A stretch of DNA of 64,000 nt from Acidobacteria bacterium RIFCSPLOWO2_12_FULL_66_21 (GTDB lineage: Bacteria; Acidobacteriota; Vicinamibacteria; Vicinamibacterales; 2-12-FULL-66-21): NCBI GenBank assembly GCA_001767455.1, contig MELC01000038.1, forward strand, positions 198,553 through 262,552, in the 5' to 3' direction. Positions 10,194-18,847 of this stretch are shown piece by piece (position 1 is the stretch's first letter; each line of letters opens with the position of its first letter). A model generated the notes under the pieces. The model was not told the DNA's origin. It was given only the letters and a program-made list of their open reading frames with translations, and made no database searches. A program made the translations under genes and the position numbers.

Positions 10194-13100
10194 CTACATC
10201 CCCGAGATCACCTGGACCGACACGAGTCGCGTGTTGTTGGATTCGAGCGTCTCGGTCACCACGGCGTCGCCGTCCGCTACCGCTATCAGAAAGTAATAGC
10301 CGGGAGCGGTCCCCGCCGGGACCGTCACGGTCGTCGATCCGGACGCGCTCTGCCCGCTGTCCAGCGGCCCGACACCCGCGGTTCCCACGAGGAGGTCCGA
10401 AGCATCGAGTGTCGCATTCGTCGACAGATAGAGCCTGGTGGTGGACGCTGGTGACGCACCGCCACCCTGGTTGAGCACGGTGCTGTTCACTGACGTCGTG
10501 GAGCCCGCCGCCGTCGAAAACGGCGCGCTGAGCGCAGATACCGTGAGATCCGGTCCAATGCGCACGAGCGCGCCGAAGCCGGCGTTGTTCGTCTCCGAGG
10601 CTTCGGCGACCACGGCGTTCGCGTCCGCGGTTGCGATCACGTAGTAGGACCCGGTCGCGACAGTGGTGGGCACCCTCACCGATGCCGTGCCGGTGTCGGC
10701 CGCGCCTGCCCCCAGCGGTGGCACGGAACGGCTTCCCAGGAACACCGACGATGAACCGAGCGTGTAGCTCGGGGACAGATAGAAGCCGGTGCTCGATGCG
10801 CCGGCGGGTGCCGCCCCCTGGTTCTTCGTCGTGTCGCCGACGGCGATCGTGCTCCCCGCGCCGGCGACTCCCTGCGCGGTCGTCGCAGTGATGGTCAGAT
10901 CGGGGCCCACACGGACTTGCGAGCTGACGCGCAGGTTGTTGAACTCGTTCGCCTCCGCGACGAGAGTGCCGGCGTCCGCCTTCGCGATGACATAGTACGT
11001 CCCCGTCGCCGTCGTCAACGGCAGCGTCACCGATGTTGACGCCGGGCTGCTCGTGTTCCCTGCCAGGGCCGGCACCGTCCGATTGCCGAGAAGGACATCC
11101 GCCGCGTCGAGCGTGTAGTTTGCCGACAGAGAGAACGTCGTGGTCGATGAGGGCGCGGCGCCGGCGCCCTGATTGGCGGTGACCTCACCCAGTGTCATCG
11201 AGCCGCCCGCGGCCGAGGAAGCGGGCACGCCGAGGCTCGAGACGATCAGATCCGGGCCGACGTTGACGGGGTTGCTCCACTTGGTGTTGTTCGTTTCCTG
11301 CGACTCCGGAATGGCATTGGCGCCGTCCGCTTTCGCGACGATGTAGTAGGTGCCGGTGACGGTGTCCGCCGGAATCACGACGGACGTTGTCCCGTCCACC
11401 GAGGCTCCAGGCGCAAGCGGCGGAACCGATCGCGAGCCGAGAAGAACATCGGTGGTGTCCAGAAAGATGTTCTTCGAGAAGTACACGGCAGTGGTCGACG
11501 CGGCCGACGGACCGCCGCCCGGATTGGCGGTGGTGTCGGTGATGGAGATCGTGGAGCCCGCGGCGGCCGCTGCGGGGGCGCTCACCGCGCTGACGACGAG
11601 ATCCGGCGGGAGGTCGTCGCTGACGACCGTGATCAGCGCGGTGCCCGGCGAGCCGCTGTAGCTCTGATCGGGACCGATCGAGAGGACGACAGTCTCGTTC
11701 GATTCCACCTGCGAATCATCGAGCGGCACGACCGGGATTGCGGCCGTGGCGGAGCCGGCGTCGATCGTCAGAACGCCCGGCAGGGACAGGTAGTCGCTGC
11801 CGGCCGCGGCGGTCCCTCCCGTCGAATAATTGATCGTCAGCGGCGCCGACGTGTTGCCGGTGCGCGTAATCGTGAACGCGCCGCTCGCCGGTCCGGCCTC
11901 TGTGGCCGTCGGCGCCGTCGCCGCCACCGTCACCACGGGCAGGTCCGACGACGGAGGAACGCACGAAGGGAACTTGAAGGCGGCGATTCGCGTACGCCAT
12001 GCGGCGCTGCTTGTCCCCGCGTAATACTGCTGCGTGTACCAGAACGTGCAGTCGTCCGACGGATCCACCACCAGCATGCTGTAATCGCCCCAGCGTCCAC
12101 TCGAGTGCGTCTGCGATCCGCCGCCATCGACCAGGACCGCCTCTCCCTGGGCGAGCACGCCGGGCGGGTCGCTCGCGACGCGGGCGGCATAGCGGACGGA
12201 CGGGTACGTGGCGCCGCTGGAGACGCTGAACCCGACCGCAAGGTTGCCGGCGCTGTCCATCGCGGCGCTCCCCATCCACCGGTGGTCCGCGTCCGGCGCG
12301 TACGTGCCCTGCTGATGGATGAACGGCGTGTCCCGCGGATCGCGAAGCTCGTACCACCGGACCCCTGCGTGACCGCCGCCGTCGGCGTCGACGGTGTGGT
12401 TGACGACGAGCGACTCGTGGCCGCCGAAGTTCCTGTATTGCAGCCGGTACATCAACCGATCGGAGAGCGGATCCAGCGTCGCGCCCGTGCCGGGCTGGGG
12501 AATGCACGATCGAGAGCCGCCGCAAAGTTGTGAGTCGAACGGCGCCGTCGCGATGAATGCCGCGTGTGTGAACGTCGACGCGGACGGGACGGCCCAGTCC
12601 GCGTGGAATTGCCACACCTGCAACTGATCCGGGGAATAGCCCCAGAGATCGTCGTCGGCCTGCACGAAATAGTTCGGCGATCCGGCCGGCGGCGGCGGAC
12701 CGTCGACGTCGGACGGCAGCATGCCGCCGAGGTTCATGTCGACCGGCGCGAGATCGAAGTAGATCATGCCGGCGGGCTCCCCATTCAGCATCCGGGTGCG
12801 GTCGAACGCGGCCACTCCCTGGCCCGCCCACTGCAGCGAGCCCGACGTGAACTGGTTGATGCCCATGTAATACCCATCGGGCCACACGCCGAACTTCGGA
12901 TAGTCGTTCAGCTTTGCGAAGCTGTATTGATAGCGATAGTAGGGCCCGGTCGGATCGGGGGTCGCCGACACGGCGATGCACTGGTAGAAGGGACCGAAGA
13001 TCAGTCCGAAGATCGCGTTGGGCAGCGAAAGCTGGCTCATGACCCAGCGATCGGAAAGGTGGTCGTAGCGGACGACGGGGTCGCCGTTGTTCGTCGTCTC

Positions 13101-13583
13101 GCACGGGCCGCCGAACCCGGCCCACAGCGTGTTGCCGGCGGCAGGGCCGTAGAGCAGCACCGGCGGCTCCGTTACGGAGCCTTTACTGTAGACGGCAAAC
13201 GACAGGTTGACCCACTGAACGAAGTGGTTCGGCCCCACGTCGCCGTTCGTGTCGGGCGGAAGCACGTTGTTGGCGTTGCCGAGCCCGTCGACGCTCGTGG
13301 ACGGCGAGGGTGCCAGCGGCGCGACGGGCGAGGCCTGCACGATCGGATCGCGCGAGCGCTGGCCGCGCGCGCGCCTGAACGAGGGGGCCTCGAGCACGGC
13401 GCCCGCCTGCGGCGGCAGCGGCCGGATGTTGCGGAGCGCCGGAGAGACGTCGTGGCGATCGGCGTTGACAAACACCGGCGCATTTGGCTGCTGTCGACCG
13501 CGAGCGGGTGTCTGTCCGCGGACGCCGATCGTGGCAGCCGCAAGGGCCAGAAGCACAACGCCGGCGTGCACACGTATGCCCAT
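10194..13583 (-). CDS. Secreted protein with Calx-beta and four CARDB domains
   Basis: The protein has 1129 residues. A signal peptide (MGIRVHAGVVLLALAAATIGVRG) is followed by a large N-terminal region with a repeated-strand look (WVNLSFAVYSKG, YPKFGVWPDGYYMG, WMGSAAMDSAGNLAVGFS), then a Calx-beta-like domain (about 550-660; TEAGPASGAFTITRTGN) and four CARDB repeats to the C-terminus, each starting PDL(V/I/T)(V/I) and containing ETNN or a close variant. CARDB and Calx-beta are adhesion or spacer modules in secreted proteins. Probably a cell-surface or exported protein; no catalytic residues are recognised. It stands alone, divergent from 13741. Confidence 0.85.
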   Translation of the reverse strand: MGIRVHAGVVLLALAAATIGVRGQTPARGRQQPNAPVFVNADRHDVSPALRNIRPLPPQAGAVLEAPSFRRARGQRSRDPIVQASPVAPLAPSPSTSVDGLGNANNVLPPDTNGDVGPNHFVQWVNLSFAVYSKGSVTEPPVLLYGPAAGNTLWAGFGGPCETTNNGDPVVRYDHLSDRWVMSQLSLPNAIFGLIFGPFYQCIAVSATPDPTGPYYRYQYSFAKLNDYPKFGVWPDGYYMGINQFTSGSLQWAGQGVAAFDRTRMLNGEPAGMIYFDLAPVDMNLGGMLPSDVDGPPPPAGSPNYFVQADDDLWGYSPDQLQVWQFHADWAVPSASTFTHAAFIATAPFDSQLCGGSRSCIPQPGTGATLDPLSDRLMYRLQYRNFGGHESLVVNHTVDADGGGHAGVRWYELRDPRDTPFIHQQGTYAPDADHRWMGSAAMDSAGNLAVGFSVSSGATYPSVRYAARVASDPPGVLAQGEAVLVDGGGSQTHSSGRWGDYSMLVVDPSDDCTFWYTQQYYAGTSSAAWRTRIAAFKFPSCVPPSSDLPVVTVAATAPTATEAGPASGAFTITRTGNTSAPLTINYSTGGTAAAGSDYLSLPGVLTIDAGSATAAIPVVPLDDSQVESNETVVLSIGPDQSYSGSPGTALITVVSDDLPPDLVVSAVSAPAAAAAGSTISITDTTANPGGGPSAASTTAVYFSKNIFLDTTDVLLGSRSVPPLAPGASVDGTTSVVIPADTVTGTYYIVAKADGANAIPESQETNNTKWSNPVNVGPDLIVSSLGVPASSAAGGSMTLGEVTANQGAGAAPSSTTTFSLSANYTLDAADVLLGNRTVPALAGNTSSPASTSVTLPLTTATGTYYVIAKADAGTLVAEANEFNNLRVSSQVRVGPDLTITATTAQGVAGAGSTIAVGDTTKNQGAAPAGASSTGFYLSPSYTLGSSSVFLGSRSVPPLGAGAADTGTASVRVPTTVATGSYYVIATADANAVVAEASETNNAGFGALVRIGPDLTVSALSAPFSTAAGSTTSVNSTVLNQGGGASPASTTRLYLSTNATLDASDLLVGTAGVGPLDSGQSASGSTTVTVPAGTAPGYYFLIAVADGDAVVTETLESNNTRLVSVQVISGM

Positions 13584-13740
13584 GCGCCAGGCGGTGGCAA
13601 ACCGCGCACCAGCACGCGAATGCAGCCGGTAGGCGGCTTACGGCCGCTGTTACATTTCTGAGCCGACAGAATCGTTCCGCGCGTGTCGAAATCCGCAAAT
13701 CGGAACGGTGGAGCTGTCTCGGCCCGGCTGATCGGGTACC

Positions 13741-14124
13741 ATGAGGAAGAGCATGCCGGGACCCGGGACGTCGCTTCCTCCTAACATCATCACAGACAAG
13801 AAGACCGTGGCGGCGATGGTCCGCATCTACTGCCACGATCATCACGGCACATTCCGCCGCACGTTGTGCGAGGCCTGCGCGGGACTGCTCGAGTATGCGG
13901 ACGACCGGCTCGACAAGTGTCCCTTCGAGGAGGAGAAGACGACGTGCCGCGACTGCCCGATCCATTGCTACCGCGCGGCGGAACGCGCGACGATGAAGGA
14001 CGTGATGCGCTACGCGGGGCCGCGCATGCTGCTGAAGCACCCGCTGCTGGCGATCCGCCACTTGTGGATGGAGCGCAAGGGGGCGCCTCCGTGGCCGCCG
14101 GTCAGACGCAGACGTAGTCGATAG
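13741..14124 (+). CDS. YgbA-like protein (nitrous oxide-stimulated promoter family)
   Basis: A 127-residue cysteine-rich protein. VRIYCHDHHG, LCEACAGLLEYA and CPFEEEKTTCRDCPIHCY match the YgbA/NO-responsive family, where the cysteines and histidines suggest a metal or cluster site. The C-terminal GPRMLLKHPLLAIRHL is also typical. The family is induced by nitric oxide in enterobacteria; its function is poorly known. Start is the first ATG; a second ATG four codons later is possible. Confidence 0.85.
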   Translation: MRKSMPGPGTSLPPNIITDKKTVAAMVRIYCHDHHGTFRRTLCEACAGLLEYADDRLDKCPFEEEKTTCRDCPIHCYRAAERATMKDVMRYAGPRMLLKHPLLAIRHLWMERKGAPPWPPVRRRRSR

Positions 14125-14137
14125 TCGGCGACGTGTA

Positions 14138-14160
14138 GCGCAGCCCTTTAGGGCTGCCGA
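14138..14160. repeat. REP-like palindrome
   Basis: CGCAGCCCTTTAGGGCTGCCG is a near-perfect palindrome. The same core (GCAGCCCTTCAGGGCTGC) occurs twice at 23595-23681. It could also act as a weak bidirectional terminator after the YgbA-like gene, but there is no U-run. Confidence 0.6.
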
Positions 14161-14175
14161 AAGGATTGATCCAGC

Positions 14176-15846
14176 GTGACTCCAGCGATTGACACCGCCT
14201 CGGATTCCACCCTGCGTCCGATCGCCGAAATTGCCGCTGCGGCGGGACTCCTCCCGGAGGAGGTCGATCAGTTCGGCACCTACCGGGCGAAGGTCCGGCT
14301 GTCCGCGCTGGCGCGCCTCGCCGAGCGGCCCAACGGCAAGCTGGTCATCGTGACCGCCATCACGCCCACGAAGGCGGGCGAAGGCAAGACGACGACCAGC
14401 ATCTCGCTCGCGCAAGGGCTCGGCCGGCTGGGGCAGCGCGTGGCGCTCTGCCTGCGCGAGCCGTCGATGGGGCCGGTGTTCGGCATCAAGGGGGGCGGCA
14501 CGGGCGGCGGCCAGGCGATGATCGAGCCGATGGAGGACATCAACCTCCACTTCAACGGCGACTTCCACGCGGTCAGCGCCGCGCACAACCTGCTCGCCGC
14601 CGCGCTCGACGCGTCGATCTTCAACGGCAACCCGCTCGACATCGACCCGCAGACGATCACCTGGCCGCGCGCGCTGGACGTGAACGACCGCGCGCTGCGC
14701 TACGTCGTGATTGGCCTGGGGGGAATGCCGCACGGCGTGCCGCGCGAGACGCAGTTCGTCATCACCGCCGCATCGGAAGTGATGGCCGTGTTCGCGCTCG
14801 GGAGCGATCTCCAGGATCTCCGCGCGCGGCTCGGCCGTATCGTCGTCGCCTCGACGCGCGACGGCAAGCCGGTGACCGCGGAGCACCTCAAGGCCGCCGG
14901 CGCCATGACGGTGATCATGAAGGACGCGATCAAGCCGAACCTCGTGCAGACGCGGGAGGGACAGCCGGTCCTGGTCCACGCCGGGCCCTTCGGCAACATC
15001 GCCCACGCGAACAACTCGATTATCTCGGATCGCATCGCGCTGAAGCTCGCCGACTACGTGATCACCGAAGCGGGCTTCGGCAGCGATCTCGGCCTGCAGA
15101 AGTTCTGCGACATCGTCTGCCGCGCCGGCGGGTTCGTGCCGAGCGCGGCGGTGCTCGTCACGACGGTTCGCGCGACGAAATCGCACGGCGGCGTACGGTT
15201 CACACAGCTCGGCGCGGAGCACCTCGACGCCGTGCGGACCGGCATCGACAATCTGATCGCGCACATCGCCATCGTGAAGCGCTACGGCCTGCCCTGCGTC
15301 GTCTCGATCAACCGCTTCCCCACCGACACGGCCGCGGAGCTGGCGCTCGTCGAGGAGCTCGCATCAGCCGGCGGCGCGGAGAAGGTGGTCGTCAACGAGG
15401 GCTATGCGCGCGGCGGACTTGGCGCAGTGGACCTGGCCGACGCCGTCGTCGCGGCGTGCGATCGGCCCAGCCAGTTCGCCTTCCTGACGCCGACCGGCGC
15501 GACGCTGACCGAGCAGATTGAGGCAATCGCGGTGAAGCTGTACGGCGCCGACGGCGTCGATTACCTGTCGCAGGCGTTGAAGGATCTCGAGCGAGTCCAG
15601 CAGCTCGGCATGGGCAGCGCGCCGGTGTGCATGGCCAAGACGCAGCTGTCGCTCTCGCACGATGCCCTGCTCCGCAACCGGCCGACAGGCTTCCGCGTGC
15701 CGATCCGCTCGCTCGTGCCAAACGCCGGGGCCGGCTTCGTCGTCGCCCTCTGCGGCGACATGCAGCGCATGCCCGGCTTCGGCCGCACGCCCGCGTTCAT
15801 GAATATCGATATCGATCGGGAGGGGAATACGGTGGGGTTGTTCTGA
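14176..15846 (+). CDS. fhs: Formate-tetrahydrofolate ligase
   Basis: The 556-residue protein joins formate to tetrahydrofolate with ATP, giving 10-formyl-THF for one-carbon metabolism in the cytoplasm. The P-loop TPTKAGEGKTTT is at 64-75, followed by REPSMGPVFGIKGGGTGGG and NLHFNGDFHA, all diagnostic. Length matches the family. Translation begins at GTG; downstream residues align well with the family N-terminus (PIAEIAAAAGLLPEEVDQFG). No partner folate gene is adjacent and no THF-type riboswitch is seen upstream. Confidence 0.96.
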   Translation: MTPAIDTASDSTLRPIAEIAAAAGLLPEEVDQFGTYRAKVRLSALARLAERPNGKLVIVTAITPTKAGEGKTTTSISLAQGLGRLGQRVALCLREPSMGPVFGIKGGGTGGGQAMIEPMEDINLHFNGDFHAVSAAHNLLAAALDASIFNGNPLDIDPQTITWPRALDVNDRALRYVVIGLGGMPHGVPRETQFVITAASEVMAVFALGSDLQDLRARLGRIVVASTRDGKPVTAEHLKAAGAMTVIMKDAIKPNLVQTREGQPVLVHAGPFGNIAHANNSIISDRIALKLADYVITEAGFGSDLGLQKFCDIVCRAGGFVPSAAVLVTTVRATKSHGGVRFTQLGAEHLDAVRTGIDNLIAHIAIVKRYGLPCVVSINRFPTDTAAELALVEELASAGGAEKVVVNEGYARGGLGAVDLADAVVAACDRPSQFAFLTPTGATLTEQIEAIAVKLYGADGVDYLSQALKDLERVQQLGMGSAPVCMAKTQLSLSHDALLRNRPTGFRVPIRSLVPNAGAGFVVALCGDMQRMPGFGRTPAFMNIDIDREGNTVGLF

Positions 15847-15894
15847 TGATTCTCAACAGGAGACCGAGAGAAAAGGGAAACAGGAGAAGGAGAG

Positions 15895-15987
15895 GTAGGG
15901 AGCTGATAGCTGGTAGCTCAAAACTGGAAGCTGGAGGCTGGAACCCGGAAGCTGGAAACCGGAAGCTGGAAACTGACAGCTGATAGC
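15895..15987. repeat. Simple repeat array based on GCTGGAA / GCTGATAG words
   Basis: About 90 bases of near-repeats such as AGCTGGAAGCTGGA, CCGGAAGCTGG and AGCTGATAGC. It continues on the other side of the IS element (GCTGATAGCTGATAGCTG at 18783-18800), so the IS inserted into it. Words are shared with arrays at 32131-32290 and 42325-42410. Confidence 0.7.
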
Positions 15988-16042
15988 GGTAATAATATAC
16001 TTAATTGACCCCGCGCGAGGGGGTTAGGCTCAGTATGTCATT

Positions 16043-16068
16043 ACCCGGAACCAAAGGAGGTTCCGGGT
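16043..16068 (+). promoter_or_regulatory. RBS-occluding hairpin of the RelA/SpoT-domain gene
   Basis: ACCCGGAACC pairs perfectly with GGTTCCGGGT (10 bp), leaving AAAGGA as the loop. The Shine-Dalgarno AAAGGAGG sits in loop and upper stem and the first two bases of the GTG start are in the lower stem. Such a hairpin would limit initiation on transcripts that include the whole stem. Confidence 0.7.
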
Positions 16069-17185
16069 GTTACCGCAGGTTGCCGGCCTCACTAGGCCGA
16101 CTGTTAGCAGTCAGGACGCAGACATGGCACAGTGGGTCCAGCGACTCCATGCGAAAGGAGCGATTGATCGTGCCGGGGAAGTCCTCACGCGTTGGTGGAC
16201 AGGCGACGCAACACTGGAACAGGACGTTCTTCTTAACTCGATTGACGTTGTTCAGAATTGGCGTACGTCCCATGCCTTTCCGCTGAACACTTTCCAAGTG
16301 AACCTGCGAAACCGTGCTCGCCGCGTTGAAAGTGACGCTCTTGTTGCTCAGCGTCTTAAGCGATTCTCCTCCATGATGAATAAACTGGCCCGCGAGCCCC
16401 AAATGAAACTGTCCCAAATGCAAGACTTGGGCGGGTGTCGCGCGATCATGTCTGGTATAGAGGCCGTGGATAGGCTTTTTGCGCTGTATCGCGGGCACTC
16501 AGCGGAGACGCTGTTCGAGTCCGAAGGATTCCTGAAATGTTATGACTATATCCGTGAACCGAAAAGGGACGGGTATCGAGGCGTTCACGTCGTCGGGCGC
16601 TACTTCGCACGGCGCGAAGTAAGCCAGCCGTGGGACGGCTATCGAATCGAAGTACAGCTCCGCTCGCGCCTTCAACACGCGTTCGCAACGACCGTTGAGA
16701 CAGTTACAACATTCACGAGGGAGCCCCTGAAGTTCGGAGGTGGCCCAGATGAATGGAAACGCTTCTTCTCTTTGATGGGGTCGGCTCTGGCGATCCGGGA
16801 AGGGACAGCCATCGTTCCTGGCACGCCAAAGGACCAGGGCGAGCTCACGCGCGAGCTCAGAGAAATCACCAAACAACTCAAGGTTCGGCCCCGTCTAGCT
16901 GGCTGGGCGCGCGCACTCAAGCGGTTGCCTAGGAGGAACGTTAAGAGATTCAAGTACCTCCTGCTCGTGCTCAACGTCACCGACAACACGATCAAAGTCA
17001 CTGGCTTCATTGATCGGCGTCGAGCGGGGCAAGCACTGAACGAACTCGAAAAGACGAAACGTGAGGATTTGGATGCCGTTCTAGTGTGGGTGGATTCGGT
17101 TCGAGAACTAAAGGCGGCGTACCCGAACTATTACGCAGACACCGGGCAATTTATAAACGCCTTGAATCTCGCGCTTCGGGCTTAA
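16067..17185 (+). CDS. RelA/SpoT-domain protein, IS passenger
   Basis: A 372-residue protein whose middle carries the alarmone-synthetase-type fold: LSQMQDLGGCRAIMSG (about 125-140), YIREPKRDGYRGVHVVGRY (about 180-198) and YRIEVQLRSRLQHAFATTVE (about 214-233). No HD hydrolase, TGS or ACT domain is present, so it is a single-domain (p)ppGpp synthetase-like protein, possibly a toxic one. The N-terminal about 100 and C-terminal about 110 residues are not recognised. GTG start with AAAGGAGG; an ATG at 16124 is an alternative. Nucleotide product cannot be predicted. Confidence 0.82.
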   Translation: MLPQVAGLTRPTVSSQDADMAQWVQRLHAKGAIDRAGEVLTRWWTGDATLEQDVLLNSIDVVQNWRTSHAFPLNTFQVNLRNRARRVESDALVAQRLKRFSSMMNKLAREPQMKLSQMQDLGGCRAIMSGIEAVDRLFALYRGHSAETLFESEGFLKCYDYIREPKRDGYRGVHVVGRYFARREVSQPWDGYRIEVQLRSRLQHAFATTVETVTTFTREPLKFGGGPDEWKRFFSLMGSALAIREGTAIVPGTPKDQGELTRELREITKQLKVRPRLAGWARALKRLPRRNVKRFKYLLLVLNVTDNTIKVTGFIDRRRAGQALNELEKTKREDLDAVLVWVDSVRELKAAYPNYYADTGQFINALNLALRA

Positions 17186-17346
17186 TCAGATCGCTTCCCT
17201 CGTACTGACTTAGTCGATGGTGAAATTCGTTTAGGTGTAGCGCAAATGACCCGCTTCAGTCCGGCAGTGAAGCGATCCATGGTGCCCTGCGGGTTATCGG
17301 CGGGCACGTCAGCCACGGCGGGTTTGCCGGGTTTTCTGATTTTCAC
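17182..17346 (-). CDS. Small basic protein, 54 residues, IS passenger
   Basis: GTG start overlaps the stop of the upstream 111-residue gene by four bases (GTGA), and its own stop overlaps the RelA/SpoT gene's stop on the other strand. The peptide begins VKIRKPGKPAVADVPADN, contains NPQGTMDRFTAGLKRVI and ends very basic. Coupling supports reality. The motif resembles short companions of toxin-like genes, but that is an impression and I cannot name the family. Confidence 0.5.
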   Translation of the reverse strand: MKIRKPGKPAVADVPADNPQGTMDRFTAGLKRVICATPKRISPSTKSVRGKRSD

Positions 17347-17678
17347 GGCTCTGACTCCTTGAGTTCGAGGAATGTAATCGTATCGTCGAGTCGTTCGCTG
17401 GTGAACACTACCAGTCCGCGGACAATCACTTCGGCTTCGTCTGGGAAGGTGCGCGGGTCGGCGTACTCAAACACCTGTGCTGACGTCATTCGGAAAGACA
17501 ACTCGGATCGCGTATCGTCAGAGACAAGGTGCAGCGTGTCATCCATAAATGACCGCACGCGGCCACGGAGGCTCGAAGCGAATATGGCGAACCCCAAATC
17601 ACAACGGAGCAACACCGAATCAAGTGCCCAGACGCGGAAGAGGTCAGCGGCTTCAGCGCGGCCGATTCTCATTCTCAA
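17343..17678 (-). CDS. Hypothetical protein, 111 residues, IS passenger
   Basis: Coding appearance is reasonable: mixed hydrophobic and acidic residues, VLLRCDLGFAIFASSLRGRV, then EVIVRGLVVFTSERLDDTI. No known domain is recognised. It forms a two-gene unit with the coupled small ORF and converges on the RelA/SpoT gene, inside the IS ends. The arrangement would suit an antitoxin or modulator of the synthetase, but nothing in the sequence proves this. Confidence 0.55.
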   Translation of the reverse strand: MRMRIGRAEAADLFRVWALDSVLLRCDLGFAIFASSLRGRVRSFMDDTLHLVSDDTRSELSFRMTSAQVFEYADPRTFPDEAEVIVRGLVVFTSERLDDTITFLELKESEP

Positions 17679-17771
17679 TCTCCAGCCAAAATGCGTGCTC
17701 GCCGCGATCCGGCGCGCCCGTCGGCGTGCGAGGCGACCCGCCGTCCACGCGGGCGTTGGGGGTGCGACTTC

Positions 17772-18734
17772 TCAGCACGTTTGCGGCAACTCGGAGCCGA
17801 TGAGGGCCTTGTAGGTGAGGCGTTTGCGCAGGATACCGAACAGCGCGAGGATGAACCGGGATTGGTCGGTTCCGCCGCGCTCGTTGAACCGGAACGCCTG
17901 TTCATCGAGGTACCGGAACAGATGGAACGGTTCGACCGACACGTAGGTGCCCTTGATGGCGCGCTTCAGCAGCGACCAGAAGTTCTCGCAGCCGTTGGTG
18001 TGAACCTGATCATCTACGTACTTCTCCGCATGGTCAATGACGTGGTGAGTGTAATCGTCGCTCAGGCCCGAATACGAGCAGAACGAATCAGTGTGAATGG
18101 TCGCGCCGCGCTCGACGTGCTGTTCGATGTTCGGCCGCAGATGGCTCCGCTTACGGCCCGCGAGAATCGCCAGCCGCATGGTGCTGTGGCCCTTCTTGCT
18201 GTGTCGTTCCAGCAGCCCCATCACGGCGACTTTTCCAGCCATCGAAGTGCCCTGCGAAATGCCGCGCCGGTCGCGCACGTGCTTGTGCATGTTGCGGGAT
18301 TTGCCGCCGATGTAGGTTTCATCAACCTCAACGTCGCCGCCGATCTTCCCGCCGTGTTCGGACTGGAGCGCCAGCCGCAGCCGCGACAGCATGAACCACG
18401 CGGTCTTTTGGGTCACGGCGAGCGCGCGGGCCAGTTCGTAGCTGCTGATGCCGTTCTTGCAGTTGGTGAGCAGCCAGAGGGCCGGGAGCCACTTCTGAAG
18501 CGGCAAGGGCGAGTCCTCGAACACGGTGCCCACCTTCAGCGAGAACTTGGCGCGGGCGTGCCCTTCGTAGCACTTCCAGACGCGGGCGTTCGCCAAGTAG
18601 GTGACGCGCTCCGAGTCGCAGCGCGGACAGCGGACCACGCCATCGGGCCAGCGCACGGCGACGACCGCCGCATGGCAGTTGGTGTAATCCGAGAAGTAGA
18701 GAATCGCTTGCTGGAGAGTGCGTGGGGCGTCCAT
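17772..18734 (-). CDS. IS1595-family (ISXO2-like) transposase
   Basis: A 320-residue transposase. An N-terminal zinc ribbon (VRCPRCDSERV then VWKCYEGHARAKFS) precedes a helix-turn-helix-like GISSYELARALAVTQKTAWFM. The catalytic domain shows DVEVDETYIGGK (first D), THDSFCSY-type TIHTDSFCSYSG (second D) and VHTNGCENFWSLLKRAIKGTY with the N/E-type third site, as in the family. Full length, probably active. Start is ATG at the right end of the element. Confidence 0.93.
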   Translation of the reverse strand: MDAPRTLQQAILYFSDYTNCHAAVVAVRWPDGVVRCPRCDSERVTYLANARVWKCYEGHARAKFSLKVGTVFEDSPLPLQKWLPALWLLTNCKNGISSYELARALAVTQKTAWFMLSRLRLALQSEHGGKIGGDVEVDETYIGGKSRNMHKHVRDRRGISQGTSMAGKVAVMGLLERHSKKGHSTMRLAILAGRKRSHLRPNIEQHVERGATIHTDSFCSYSGLSDDYTHHVIDHAEKYVDDQVHTNGCENFWSLLKRAIKGTYVSVEPFHLFRYLDEQAFRFNERGGTDQSRFILALFGILRKRLTYKALIGSELPQTC

Positions 18735-18806
18735 GCGTGAATCGTCTCACAAACGCCGGGGTCAGTCAAGTATATTATTGCCGCTGATAGCTGATAGCTG
18801 AAAAGC

Positions 18807-18841
18807 GGGGTCAGGCCCGAAGGAGGAGGGGGCCTGACCCC
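18807..18841. terminator. GC-rich hairpin downstream of the PEGA gene
   Basis: GGGGTCAGGCCC and GGGCCTGACCCC form a perfect 12-bp stem just after the minus-strand PEGA gene. No U-run follows, so a REP-like role or Rho-independent stop of low efficiency are both possible. Confidence 0.5.
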
Positions 18842-18847
18842 GACGCC

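Larger units (their letters stand above)
15988..18782. mobile_element. IS1595-type insertion element with passenger genes
   Basis: Imperfect terminal inverted repeats of about 25 bases bound the element: GGTAATAATATACTTAATTG at the left end, and on the complement of the right end GGCAATAATATACTTGACTG; both continue ACCCC. CTGATAG occurs on both outer sides, compatible with an 8-base target duplication, but the host DNA is itself repetitive there so its exact length is ambiguous. Contents: RelA/SpoT-domain gene (+), two small ORFs (-) and the transposase (-). Composition and codon use look less GC-biased than the flanks in the left half. IS1595 elements are known to carry passengers. Confidence 0.85.

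Noticed and set aside
14110..14175. A THF riboswitch upstream of fhs
   Set aside because: Only the REP-like palindrome is present; the conserved folate-binding motif is not seen.
13183..15264. A 693-codon minus-strand frame over the fhs gene
   Set aside because: It lies antisense to a well-supported enzyme and has no recognisable domain.
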